Assembly (NCBI GenBank): GCA_900169235.1
Contig: FWCC01000178.1
Span: 124,001-188,000, forward strand
Source of the DNA: Zarea fungicola
Lineage: Eukaryota; Ascomycota; Sordariomycetes; Hypocreales; Cordycipitaceae
DNA: 64,000 nt
Direction of reading: 5' to 3'
The notes under the pieces are model-generated. The model did no database searches. It was not told where the DNA came from and was given only the letters and a program-made list of their open reading frames with translations. Shown piece after piece: positions 22,534-33,598 of this stretch. Position 1 is the first letter of the stretch, and each line of letters opens with the position of its first letter. The translations under genes were made by a program, and so were the position numbers.

Positions 22534-22981
22534 TTAAAGAGAATATGGGCTATATTCACCTGGTCCGCGAGTGTTGCCGCTGCCGCAGCCATCGCAGTTT
22601 CGGACCCATCGACGAGGTCGGCAGACAAGGGCATTGGGGCAGTTGTCGCTCTCGCACTGGCTCTCGCAAGTCCCGATGACTAGGGAGCGAGCAGCAACGT
22701 ACGCACATGGCTCAGCTATGTTGAAGAAGGTCTATCATCAGCAATTGGTAAAGCTTATGTGCCCATCATCACGCCTGTCTGTCTGTTTTTGCGTCTACGC
22801 CGGGGGAAGAGTGATTGCTTACCAGGCCACGCATTCCGGCAGGCTTCGATATGGGGCCACGCAGCGGAGAGAGTGGACAAGGCCACGAGGACACTGGGAA
22901 TGCAGAGAGTAGAAATCTTCCTGCGTGGTATTAGGAAACGAGAACAAGGTACGTTGTAGATGAGGGAGAACCGGCTCACAT
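22534..22981 (-). CDS. Small secreted 8-cysteine protein; start codon split by an intron (new call)
   Basis: This is a manually reconstructed gene. The A and T of the ATG are at 22981-22980. A 59-nt intron (22921-22979; GTGAGC donor, CCTAAT branch, CGCAG acceptor) separates them from the G at 22920. Exon 2 (22920-22823) encodes a clear signal peptide, MKISTLCIPSVLVALSTLSA. A 107-nt intron (22716-22822; GTAAGC donor, GCTGATG branch, pyrimidine tract, ATAG) leads to exon 3 (22715-22534), giving 93 residues in total. The mature part has eight cysteines spaced C-X8-C-X12-C-X3-C-X4-C-X5-C-X8-C-X2-C. A TATAAA at 23089-23094 lies 108 bp upstream. I recognise no family; effector, antimicrobial or wall-associated roles are all possible. 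The 3' end is uncertain: a weak 46-nt intron (22514-22559) would extend it to 22470. Confidence 0.6.
22921..22979 (-). other. Intron interrupting the initiator codon (AT|G)
   Basis: This is a phase-2 intron with GTGAGC donor, TCCTAAT branch and CACGCAG acceptor. The exonic AT before it and G after it form the only in-frame ATG ahead of the signal peptide. Without this splice the leucine-rich signal sequence has no in-frame ATG. Confidence 0.6.
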
Positions 22982-24783
22982 TATAACGACAGGTTGATGG
23001 AGATTCTCCAATGAGCTTTGGATAACAAAACACTACCGAAAATGGTTCTTCCAAATACCAGAAACCCCTTCCAGGACATGCTACCGACTTTATACTCGTT
23101 CGCGGACGTCCCGACCAGGTCTAGGAGAGAGGAGAGGAGAACCAAACTCCTTCAGCTGCCTGCCTGTTTCCTAGACTCTGACCGGAGAACACACATGGAC
23201 TGATTTTGTGTTTGTAAACCTTGTCTCTCGACCTATCATGCAGCTCACCTGTGATACATCCCGCATCCTGCATTGGCTCTTGGCATGCTGCGTACGCGCC
23301 AGTAAAGTTTGCAGGTGATAATAGCAAAGAAACATGTGCATGAGTGGTTAGTTTGCGCAGTTGTGGCTGGCTGATGCATGAACTCCGTCTTGACTGCGCC
23401 CTTGGACCATGTCTAAACCTGGGCTCAGCTTGCTACATGTTGTTACCTCTTTGAGAATGTGATTTTCAAATGCATGTCTCAGTATTCCCTCAGTTGATCC
23501 ATTTGCGTTGGCGAAATCCTAAGCCGATGCAACGTAAAGAGGGAGAAGTTAAGTGCATCCATCACGACCCTAGCCCCGCAGAGCACTGCCGCATCCTGGA
23601 GGTAATTGTATCTTTGCGTGTCAATTAGCCTAATGCGAAATCTACAAATAGACAGCTGAGTGAATGAAAATTTTATACACGACTACTTCCGATTGGAAGT
23701 GGAGACGAAAACGAGGCTGGCTGATGAGCCAGAGGTTGTACCGAAAAGTGACGCGCAGTCACTTAAACTTTTCCAAACCAAGCTATTTCCCTCCGGTACT
23801 TGTGCGCTTGTTAAATGGAAAGTTCGAGTGCCCTCTAATCAAGTTTGATTTTATTCAGTGGGAATTTCTTTGGTGAAGTTGTGTTGAAATTTGTGCTTGG
23901 AGAGCCTGTCAGCCCCGATCTTGCAGCGTCGTGCTGGATGAGTGCACACAACACACACTCTTTTTCGGCTACCGACCAGCCGAAACTTTCAGGTGCTTTA
24001 TTTTTGCTAATATGATTTTTTTATTTGCTTTAAACTTTAGGATTCGGGTAGGCGTATTATCTTCCGGAGCAAACAACGTGAAAGCATATTCTGCTGCTTG
24101 TCCCCCGATAGGTCACCTCCTGGGCGTTGTCGCAATAAAAAGAACAACTGTGACGTGGAATTAAAACATCAATTCCTGCAGAGAGACTTTTAAAATAATA
24201 TTCTGAAGAACAAATTCGCATACATGGTTTTCGGAAGAGAGTCCGTACTCGTCAGTATTAACAGCATGAAGCCGACCGCGACAATTGACCTGCTTTTGTG
24301 TGGCACATGCAACCACTATCAGCCTTGTATCTCTGCAGGACGATGCAGTAGTGATCGCAGTATGCATCTGCGCTATTTTCTGTCGCCATGGTCGATCAAC
24401 GCAGCCAACCTTTTGCTAGGTGTTGCGTCTGCATGCATACATCCCAAAAGAAGAGGGCGCTTGGCCGACGACGCTCATTTTCCCAAGCATCGTTTAAACG
24501 GTATTAGCATACAAAAAGTATTTTCCAAACGTTATTGGCGACGGATTATCGTACAGCTACACTCGGGAAATTCTTCAACAGCCTAAATTAAATGGCTGGC
24601 AGTAGGAATAGCCTCAACAGCTGACCCGCGGCCAAAGTCCTTAAATAGTGATGAGTGAAATTACAGGATAGTCTCATATACTACAAAGACCATATTCACG
24701 ACAGGTCAGTGCCGGGTTCAAAGTAATATTACAATTTTTTTTCTAATTGATTTCCGCTTGGCGCTATTAATCCATACATTACT
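22982..24783. other. Intergenic: promoter of small secreted gene and PIG-S 3' flank
   Basis: Apart from the TATA region of the small secreted gene there is no supportable gene. A plus-strand frame of 120 codons (24224-24586) has an ATG but no domain or compositional support. An intron-like segment (GTGCTT...GCTAATATG...TTTAG, about 23991-24040) lies in a plus-strand frame but no convincing flanking protein was found. Confidence 0.4.
23089..23094 (-). promoter_or_regulatory. TATA box of the split-ATG secreted protein gene
   Basis: TATAAA (context AGTATAAAGTC on the minus strand) lies 108 bp upstream of the A of the split ATG. An ATG 15 bp downstream of the box is probably upstream of the transcription start and therefore harmless. 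Confidence 0.5.
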
Positions 24784-26476
24784 TTATTGCGTCTTCTTCG
24801 CCTTTGCGTCTTGTGTCTTCTTCTTGCGTCTCGCAATCCAGTTCTTCAGCTCTGTAATCAACCCCATAATCAGCGGCACCGAAATCGGTCCCAGCAGAGG
24901 CAGGTAGACGGCAATTTTATGCTCATCCGGGAAATACAGCTGGCCGACCATGCTCTTCTCGAAAAACGCCCGCTCCACCTCCTGCTCGGCGATGCGCGCG
25001 TGTGTCAGGCCGCCGACACCGCCGAGGTCTGCGCACGCCTGCTCCAGGTGGTGTAGCGTCTTGGCCACGCCGTCGGCGACGCTGCGGGGGATGGCAATGG
25101 ACGGCAGCTTCTCCGTCAGGCGGGCGAGGGAGCCGAGCGACGACGAGGCGCGCAGCAAGAGGTCGGTGGAGCGGATGCGCGTGAGAGAGGACAGGCGCAG
25201 CGGCAGGGAGCCCGTCACGGGCGTTCCGAGCAGGGACAGTAGGTGCCCGCCAAAGGTGAGCATGGGCTGCTTCAGCGTGGCCGCCGAGACGTGGGCCTCG
25301 GTCTTGGGCAGCGACAGCAGGTAGACGGTGCCCCATTGCGGGATCATCCAGGACTGCGCCATGTCGGGCTCGCCGTCGAGGCGGATCGTCTGGTTGCCAA
25401 CGTAGAGCAAGAAGTTTACAGTGGGTGCCCCGCCAATGGAGGGGGACAGCGGCCACTCGGCAGCGTTTATGAAGGAGGACAAGATGTCCTTGTTCAGGAC
25501 CTCGGACTGGTCGCCGGGGGTCGCGTACAGCTGGACCTGTGTATCAATTGTGAAATTATGAATGGGTTTGAGAACCTCAAGCATCGGCATAATGTACTCA
25601 TCCAGCGCGCCTTCAATATCCCACGAGTTAGGCAAGCCGCCGTCGGTAAAGAGGGAAAAGGTTAGGTGGTAGGTGGGCGAATAGCGCAACGACCGTGTGG
25701 TACGCTTGGACAGCGCAGCAGCAGCATCGGGTGCGAGGCTGGGTGGACGGCTGCCCGACGACATGGACGAGGTGGACAAGAGATAGGAGATGATAGACTG
25801 CTCCTCGGCAAACGTCCCGCGGAGTTCGTTGGTGATAAAGGTCGCAAGGACCGACGACGCTGAGTTGAGCTGCGGCGCGGAGCTGGGTGGGTATGTAATG
25901 TCGAGTACGGGCAGCTCCTGGCTGAGCGAGGATGTGGGCGCGACCTGGCCACCGCCGGGCTTGCAGTTGATGGTGAGGGCCGGCTCGGGCTCGTCGAATG
26001 AGCGTCGCGCGGCCTTGTCCTTTGGCGCGAGCTGCAAGCGCAGGTGGTGGCCGGAAAACTCATTGAGGTCGTCGAGAGCATGCTGCGTCAGGCGCACGAG
26101 ATGTTGCGCTTCGGCCTCCTGCAGCGCATCGGCGCGAATCTCTATCTGCAGCGGGAAGACGGGTCGGCAAGCCTGCGAGGGGACAGCGCCATGTTAGCAA
26201 AGTCGGCGCTGGTGTATAGTTTCTGCTGGCCGGCGATTCCCGCACCTTTCCATCTGCCCATTGCATCATGCCATCCAGTGGCAGATTGGCGCGGTAAATG
26301 GCCGTCGTTTTCCACCATGTAGGTAGGCCTAGGAACACTACAACCATCCAGAAGGACCAGATGATGTAGCTCCGTCTTCGTGTATCAGAGGCTTTCTCTG
26401 GCGGGGGCGGCGAATATCCTTTTGATTCGTCGGCCGCAGAGGCGGCGACAGCCTCTACAGCTGCCTCTTTGGCCAT
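24784..26476 (-). CDS. GPI17: GPI transamidase subunit PIG-S (Gpi17)
   Basis: This ER-membrane subunit belongs to the GPI transamidase, which attaches GPI anchors to nascent proteins. Exons 26476-26246 and 26172-24784 encode 539 residues, the usual family length; the intron is 73 nt. The topology is typical: a short cytosolic N-terminus, TM1 at about residues 36-53 (IIWSFWMVVVFLGLP) followed by the family signature WWKTT, a large lumenal domain and a C-terminal membrane helix (LPLLGPISVPLIMGLI) with a basic Lys/Arg tail. The ATG at 26476 is the first in frame and is preceded by stops. The upstream palindrome TCACGTGA may be a promoter element. Identity is confident from layout and motifs. Confidence 0.92.
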
Positions 26477-28096
26477 TGTAAAAAGGCAAATGCTGGTTGG
26501 CGACTCGGGAGCTGTCGAGAAGCCCTTGTCGACCAAAGGCCACCAAGGCCGCCAGGGACAAGCAATCGTGGCATCACGGCGATTTGGCGCGAGGTCACGT
26601 GATGGGATTTATGCAGAAATTATGCAGAAGTTATGCAGAAATTAACAATGACAGTTAAACGACCTATGAAAAGTCTTTCCGGTCCAAACCAAAAGTTTAA
26701 AAATTCTGTTCCATTAATTAATACACATAATTTATCTCCAGATATGGTGTCAATGCTGTCATAACCTTGGTCGGCGCAGCTAAGAGATTCCGGCCGAGTT
26801 TTAATCATCCGGCCCCGATGTCTCCGGGAGCTGCATAACTATGTGAGCCGTACCAGGTTCCAAATCCGGCAATTTTGTCAAGACATCGGCCGGGTTGTCC
26901 TGCTACGTCATACGGAGCCACCGAAGACATTTTCTTGTTTATGCCCATTGTTTATGATTACAAGCCTGTTGTCCTACATAAATTTGTCGGCCCCGGGAAA
27001 CAATTGGCGTAACCCGTGTTCAGATAATGATGACCAGTCGACGCAGATGAGAATGTACGATTTGCACACTAGCCATCAGTAGTCACGGCCACTCTCCACC
27101 CACACCACGTTTTGGAGGTGGTCCTACAGCTCCGGTATTTGGGCAAGTCTCCGCTCTAATAAACCCCGGATCTCCGCGTGGTCCGCAAACCACACCTGGG
27201 ATAGGTAACCTGCCAAGTAAATTATGATGGCAAAGCATAATGGAAAGAACATACAGCCTGGATTGCATATAACCGTAACCGAGGCCAAAGCATTAGGTCA
27301 GCTTGGCAGAGCAGGGGTCGGCCATTTGGATACCATCAAATGGTTTCATTTTGTAGCAAGTTTGCCATAAACTCCATTTCATCGGGTCTTTCGCAAGGCC
27401 CGATTCGCGCGAGACGCGAGACTGACTGCCGAGTTGCCCAAAGCTTTGATTGTAGTTTCAGCGGCGCTCAAAATTCATACCGAGGCAAACAGTTAGCTAG
27501 CCAAACTGGTCCGAGTTCTTGAACAGGCTTTGTCATTACCTTCCATCAGCTGGAGACATGGTCACAGTCATCAAGAATGATGGGTAACCCATAAAGATAT
27601 CCTTCGGATTCTCTCACTTATAATCTCATAAGTTTTCGTCTAATCTAGGGGTTGTCCGTGTCCGTATCAAGACAACGGCGGGAACTAGGACAAGTTAGAA
27701 GGGGCGCATCGTTTATACCCGACTTGGGCTAGCCAACTCCTGAGCCGAGGCATTCATTGCTTTACCCAGCGCCAATGGTGGATTCCTTTTGTAGTGACAT
27801 ACTAGCCACGCGCTGTGGAGGGCAAGACAAACTAGGTTCTGACAACGACGACGCGGATTTTCCATGCGCTACATTTACTCACTCTTACACATTCTCACCA
27901 GCTTCTTCGTGTTGGACCGATTTCCTGCAAATTCTCTCTCTGTTGTTCCTTTTCTACAGAGAGAGTTTGTAGCGTTGCCGGGTTTAGTCTAGCCACTTGC
28001 CTTGCTGAATGAGAGCCTCATCACTTCTGTAGAATTCCAGACTCAAAGCCGAACTCCGATTCTCAAACTTGACAGAGCCAAGAAAAAGAGCTGACA
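26477..28096. other. Divergent promoter region between GPI17 and the Fat1-like gene
   Basis: This 1.6-kb intergenic spacer has no recognised coding region. It holds the palindrome and repeats near GPI17. On the other side is a pyrimidine-rich leader of the acyl-CoA synthetase containing a short upstream ORF (ATG AGA GCC TCA TCA CTT CTG TAG near 28008-28031). Confidence 0.5.
26594..26643. promoter_or_regulatory. TCACGTGA palindrome and 11-12-bp tandem repeats upstream of GPI17
   Basis: The perfect palindrome TCACGTGA (E-box core CACGTG) is about 120 bp upstream of the GPI17 ATG. It is followed by three near-identical TTATGCAGAA units (26608-26643). The palindrome is the type bound by bHLH proteins such as Cbf1; the repeat's role is unknown. 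Confidence 0.45.
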
Positions 28097-30093
28097 ATGC
28101 CAGGTACGCAAAATAAAATTCTGGTCTGCTTCCTTTAAGCAGATTTCATTCAAAACCGTAAAAGTGAAGAGAAATATGCGCTGACAATCTCATAACGACA
28201 GTGCCCCTTGCCGTCGCCGCCCCGGCAGCCCTCGCTGGCTATGCCTACCTCAACGCCAAGTCCGGTCTATGGTATGACCTCCTCATGAGCAGAGTCGTCT
28301 ACACGACGCACTGGCGCCTCTTCCAGGGGATGCGTCAAGACCGCCTCAACCTCTTCTACTGGATCGAGCACTGGGCCCAGAGCAAGACGCACGCCGACGT
28401 CGACGCAGTGCTCTTTGAGGACCGCCGCTACACCTACGCCCAGTTCTACGACCGCGTCCTGCGCTACGGCACTTACCTTCGCTCCCACCATGGCATCAAG
28501 CCCGGCAGCATCGTCGCCATGGATTTCCAAAACTCCGACACCTTCCTGCTGCTCTGGTTCGGCCTGTGGGCCATTGGCGCGAAACCCGCCTTTATCAACT
28601 ACAACCTGGCTGGCAAGCCGCTTATCCACTGCATCACGGCGGCCTCAGCAAGGCTGTGCCTCGTGGACCCGGCCGTCGCCGACAACATCTCCGACGAGGT
28701 GCGGACGGCGCTCAAGGACGTGGAATTCGTTACCTGGAGCCCAGACATCGCGGCCGCGGCGTCTAGCATTGCGCCGATCCGCTTCCCGGACTCGGACCGC
28801 TCCGAGTCTGCCTTTTCCAACATGGCCATCCTCATCTACACCTCGGGCACCACAGGCCTGCCCAAAGCCGCCATCGTGTCGTGGTCGAAGTGTATCGGGG
28901 CGGGGACCGTAGGTTCCACCCTCCTAGGCCGCGGGAACGGCGACATCATGTACACCTCGATGCCGCTCTACCACAGCTCCGCCGCGCTCCTCGCCGTCTG
29001 CGCCACCTTCATGTCCGGCAGCACGCAGGCCCTTGGCCGCAAGTTCTCCACCAGCTCCTTCTGGCCCGAAGTCCGCCAGCACAAGGCCACGAGCATCCAG
29101 TACGTCGGCGAGACGCTGCGCTACCTCCTGGCCGCGCCCCCGCAGATTGACCCCGTCACGGGGGAGGACTTGGACCGGCAGCACCACGCCACGGCAGCGC
29201 TAGGCAACGGCCTGCGCCCGGACATCTGGAACAAGTTCAAGGTGCGCTTCGGCATCGAGACGATTGCCGAGTTCTACGGCTCCACCGAGGGCGCCTTCTC
29301 GACGTGGAACCTGAGCAAGAACGACATGTTCGCCGGCGCCGTCGGCCGCCTGGGCTGGCTCCGCCGCTTCCTCCTCCGCAAGGACGTGGCCTTTGTGCAG
29401 TACGACCACGAGAACGACCGGCCCTTCCGCGACCCGGCGACGGGCTTCTGCCGGGCCGTGGTCCCCGGTGAGCCCGGCGAGGTGCTCAGCCGCGTAGACC
29501 CGGCCGAGGTCGAGCGGCTCTTCCAGGGCTACTTCAACAATGCAAAGGCCTCGCAGTCCAAGATCCTCCGCAGCGTCTTCGCCGCGGGCGACGCTTGGTT
29601 CCGCACGGGCGACATCATGAGCCTCGACGAGGAAGGGCGGTACGAGTTCAACGACCGCATCGGGGATACCTTCCGCTGGAAGTCAGAGAACGTCTCCACC
29701 AATGAGGTCGCCCACGCCGTCGGCACGTACGCGCCCGTCCGCGAGGCCAACGTCTACGGCGTCGAGCTCCCCCACCACGACGGCCGCGCGGGCTGCGTGG
29801 CCGTCAACTTTGTCAGGGCACCCGACGCGGACATGCTGAAGGGCCTGGCAGCGCACGTCCGCGCCAGTCTGCCCAAGTATGCTGTGCCGCTGTTTCTGCG
29901 CGTCGTGGCGGATATTGCCGGCCCGCAGACGACGGGCACGAATAAGCAGCAAAAGTCAGTCCTGCGAGACGCGGGCGTGCAACCGGACGCGCTCAAGGAC
30001 GGTGGTATCCTGTATTGGCTGCAGGGAGATTCTTATGTCCCCTTTGGAGACAAGGAGTGGAAGGAGCTGCAAGGTGGTAGCGTCAGGCTTTAG
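28097..30093 (+). CDS. FAT1: Fat1-like very-long-chain acyl-CoA synthetase / fatty acid transporter
   Basis: This protein activates long and very-long-chain fatty acids to CoA esters and couples this to uptake at membranes. Exon 1 is only 7 nt (ATG CCA G, 28097-28103). A 98-nt intron (28104-28201; GTACGC donor, GCTGACAAT branch, ACAG) follows, then exon 2 (28202-30093), giving 632 residues. A hydrophobic N-terminal segment (VAAPAALAGYAYL) precedes the adenylation domain. The AMP-binding P-loop is AILIYTSGTTGLPKAAIVSW (about residues 211-230). The ANL motif is EFYGSTEG, and the FATP/VLACS signature is WFRTGDIMSLDEEGRYEFND followed by RIGDTFRWKSENVSTNEV. The C-terminus VRL is not a good PTS1. 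Family assignment is secure; the symbol reflects similarity to yeast Fat1. Confidence 0.92.
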
Positions 30094-30564
30094 AGAAGCA
30101 ATGATGAGGCTACTTCACTTTATTGGGCTTCTGCATGCGTTTCTTTGGGCGTCATAGACAGACATTGACCTCACCATTCCAACCATATATACCAGCCGTT
30201 TGTAAATATATTTCTTTCCCATTTCATGGGTACTCCGTCATGCTTATGTGCATTTCGCTTCTCATTCATTTCTATAAAGGTCGTCAGCGAAATATCCTGT
30301 TCATGTAGATGCTATTCGGGAAACAGCAGCTCCGAGTCACTCTTGATTCAACACAAAATGGTCAAAATTGAATTGAATTGCTTTTATATGCTGTGAAGCT
30401 CTTAGACTATAGTAAATTATCGTACTTTTATCATCTATAGGGCAAGCTGCCGAGCCCATGGTGACGTTCATGCGTTATATGCTCTTTCCGTCTCTCAACC
30501 CCTATATACACGTAACCAAGAGCTTCATTAAAGAAATACTCCCTTCTTCAATACCGCTACTGGC
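30094..30564. other. Convergent intergenic spacer
   Basis: This 470-bp AT-rich spacer lies between the Fat1-like gene and the kelch/BTB gene and holds their 3' flanks. No gene was seen. Confidence 0.5.
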
Positions 30565-33500
30565 CTATGGACCCCCAATCCCCAGTCCAACACGCTGCCC
30601 AGTCTGCATGTATTGTCCATTGGTGTTGGGAGCTAATGTTGCTGCCCCGCCTGTGCCTGTCCTCTCTCGCATTCTTCGGCCCTCCATAAGGCCGCGAAGA
30701 CCGCGCTTCTGCAGACCAATGACACTGCTCAGCTCACCATTCCATACAACGCCGTCTCTGTCACTACCATCAACTTCAGATCCCCATTCGGAACCGCTTG
30801 CGCTGGCTGACGCCGACAGCTCGCCACTGCTAGGCCGGGCAGACGGAACGCCAGAGTTAATACTGAGATTGCCAGTTCGCAAAGCGAGATCAGATGACAA
30901 CGACTCATGAGCAGTTGTACCACCCAATGAGAAATCGCTCGACCTCGTTGGCGAGCCAATGGGATCCAAGCTATCGACGAAAAAGTTGGGATTCAAGGTG
31001 CCGTCAATACCACGCCCACCACCAGCGGCCATGGCCGTAGCATTAAAGACTGCAGCGGCGTTGCGGCTGTCAAGAAGGGAATGCAGGCGCTCCACTACAG
31101 CCTCTAGCAAGCCATCAATTCGATACGGCCGAGCAACCTGCAGCAGCGAGCAGAGAATCTGTGGAGTGCAGAGGGGCGATGTCAGGGGAGGCAGGGCACT
31201 GGTGTAGAGGAAATGAAGCAACGTCTGCACAGTAAGGTAGGTGTGCGGAAGATATAGACATCTCGGCCGGGCATTCGGGGGCAGTGAGCGTGGCGTGGGT
31301 GCAGTGTTTACATTAGCTGCGTTCACATCGTCGCCCTGGTTTATGTCGTTGCCGCTGTTTCCAGAGCCGTCTGCACCAGCATAGTCGGCATGCGACGGCG
31401 CCAGGGTGGTGGCATTGGAAGAAGGCGTCTCGGCCCGAGACTGTGTGATAGTCATGGCCGATGCGCGCAAGGGATTCCCGACGAGGCCTGATCGCAATGT
31501 CAAGGCATCGCCACCATCCTGAGAGGCGGCACCCTCTCTGAGCAGCTGTACAAAGTAAGGGCCCCAACGGCGAGCAACAATGCGAGAGCTGATAGGGATT
31601 CGCTCGCCGCCAATGCAGAGAATGTCCATATCGGATAGCTCTCGCATCGCCAGTGCTCGCTCGCCAAGCTCTTCACTGACCCGTGAGTGAAAGCGGCCGC
31701 CTGCAGTATAGCCAGCTTTTCTGGACAGACTCAATCCAGGTCCAGAGTATGGGCTACTGGCAGAAATAAAGCCCGATAGAGGGCTCGTCTTACGTGGGTT
31801 GTCGTAAAAGCCAAATGCCTCAAGTTCTACCATGCAGACGTTGGTAAAGTTGATGCGGCGATGATTGTAGTCATCGACCAAGCTTCGTTTCCGGTTTCCA
31901 AGAATTACGAATGTGTTTCTTCTGTTCCACAGGACACCTCTGTTCCAGCTACCTTGGCTAAACACGCTTCCTCCGGCATCGATTCGGCTCCAAGTTAGAG
32001 AGCGCAGATCCAAGGCCCATAGAGCATATTCTTGCTTAGAGGACGTGAGATATGTTCCAGAAACAACAAAATGTGTATCCAATACGCCACCGTTGGGGAA
32101 TCGAAGGCCAGGTGGAGAGTATGAACCGGTCATTGGCTTCTCGCTGAGCGTCCCGTCCGGGGAACGGACCTGCAGTTCTAATTTGACATCCAAAAAGTTG
32201 TAGTTTGAGTAGATTAACATAGATGAACCTGCCTCGCGGGCTTCTTGGCTTATACCGTCCTGACGTTGGTGGCCAACTTGGTGGACCTTTCCGAGCCTGG
32301 CGGATACAGCTGGCGGAAGAGGGGCGGCAACGCTTCGGTATGCACCGCAGCTCTTGCCTAGACCCTGTGTAGAAACCCATTTCAGGCTTCTCAGATTGAA
32401 GACGCTTATTTGCTCAATGTAGTGATTAGCTCCGTCTTGGCCACCAACAATGACCATCTGGGCGCCACCAGAGCCATCTATGTTGATGCCAATACGTCCC
32501 TCATTCGGGTTTCCAGACGACGGGTTGTGCTGAAGCGCAGACAATGGGGCGCGTGATGAAGAGAACGAGGCGGCTGATGGCAAAATACATGCGCAATGGG
32601 CGTATCTTCCTTGAGGGGCGTCCTGGGTCGGTATGAAAGTCCATGTCTTGGTCGAAACATCGTATATATAAATGTCAGACATGACACTGACTTCGGGTTG
32701 CTGCTGCTGGTCCTGGTTTGCGGACTGGTTTGGCGAAGGCGACATGCCGCCGTAGCAGACCATCTTCGTATCACCCAAGGCGCACATGGAGTGAAAGTAT
32801 CTAGGAGGGGGAACGTCACCGGCGGTTTCGAGTTTTGTCCAATGGCGTCGGATAAGATCTAGTTCGTACAAATCGGAGGTAAGGGGTGCCGGCCGGCTTC
32901 GAGAGAGAACTCTACCGCCAAATACGTAGAGCTTGTCGCCGAGGACTGTGGTAGTTGCACCCACCAACGGTGGTGGCTCACGGCCGGTTGTTCTGTGTAC
33001 GTTGCACATGAGGCCAGAGAGATGGGCTGAGGAGCCTTGCGACGGTCCTGCAACGGTTGGGCCTCTGCCTTGTGGCATGGCAGGTGACGCAGAGGACGAC
33101 CCAGGGCCGTTCAGCCTTGTTGTGAATCCATCTCGTGCGTCGCTGTTGATACTACTCATGCTGCCTGCCACGTCTGCCACATTGTGGTCCTGGGTGCCAT
33201 ACATAGTTGAGGAACTGGCAGAGGCGTTTGGATCCATGCTGCCCTGTGTCTGTTGGGCAGTGGGCCAAGAAGGAAAGCTGGTTGACGGGAGAGGCTCGGA
33301 ATGGGGCGCATTCGCTTGGGAGGGTGCCAAGGATTCCGAAGGAGCTTCGGCAGCCGAATCGGGCGGTGGTTGTGGCAGCGGCTTCTCGAGGCTGTCTTGC
33401 AGGCTCAAATTTCTGGCATGCTGCCGCCCTGGCGGACGCGGGAAGCCGTCTTGCAGTGGATTTTGCGATGCAGGGGATTGGTCGCGTTGCTGGCCGAAAA

Positions 33501-33598
33501 CCGGCGTGGATGGCTTCTGAAGAGTTAACAGCGAAGCCGAACGAGGCAGTGGCAAGGATGGAACCTGCTGCACGCCACGATACACGGAGCCAACGCCA
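30565..33598 (-). CDS. Kelch-repeat and BTB protein (Ral2-like), 5' exon not resolved
   Basis: A protein of over 1000 residues. A low-complexity Ser/Pro/Gln N-terminus is followed from about residue 205 by kelch blades (VLGDKLYVFGGR, RYFHSMCALGDTKMVCYGG, DIYIYDVSTKTWTFIP, QMVIVGGQDG). A BTB-like region at about 648-840 is split by a Ser/Thr-rich insertion (DMDILCIGGERIPISSRIV then LTVQTLLHFLYTSALPPL). This architecture resembles fission-yeast Ral2, a Ras-pathway protein; that link is an inference. The frame begins at an acceptor (ATACCAG, 33599-33600) or one further in. The first in-frame codons are GTG, and an in-frame TGA lies about 15 nt upstream, so the ATG must be in an upstream exon I could not identify. 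Confidence 0.8.

Noticed and set aside
23931..24164. Plus-strand frame containing an intron-like 50-nt segment
   Set aside because: The intron signals are fair, but the joined peptide has no ATG, domain or coherent exon composition.
24224..24586. 120-codon ATG frame on the plus strand
   Set aside because: No signal peptide, domain, TATA or splice context; composition looks random.
20607..24783. Possible degenerate transposon in the long spacer
   Set aside because: I saw no terminal repeats, transposase, integrase or reverse-transcriptase motifs in any frame.
26855..26875. GGTTCCAAATCC resembling a tRNA B-box
   Set aside because: It has an extra base in the loop and no other tRNA arms.
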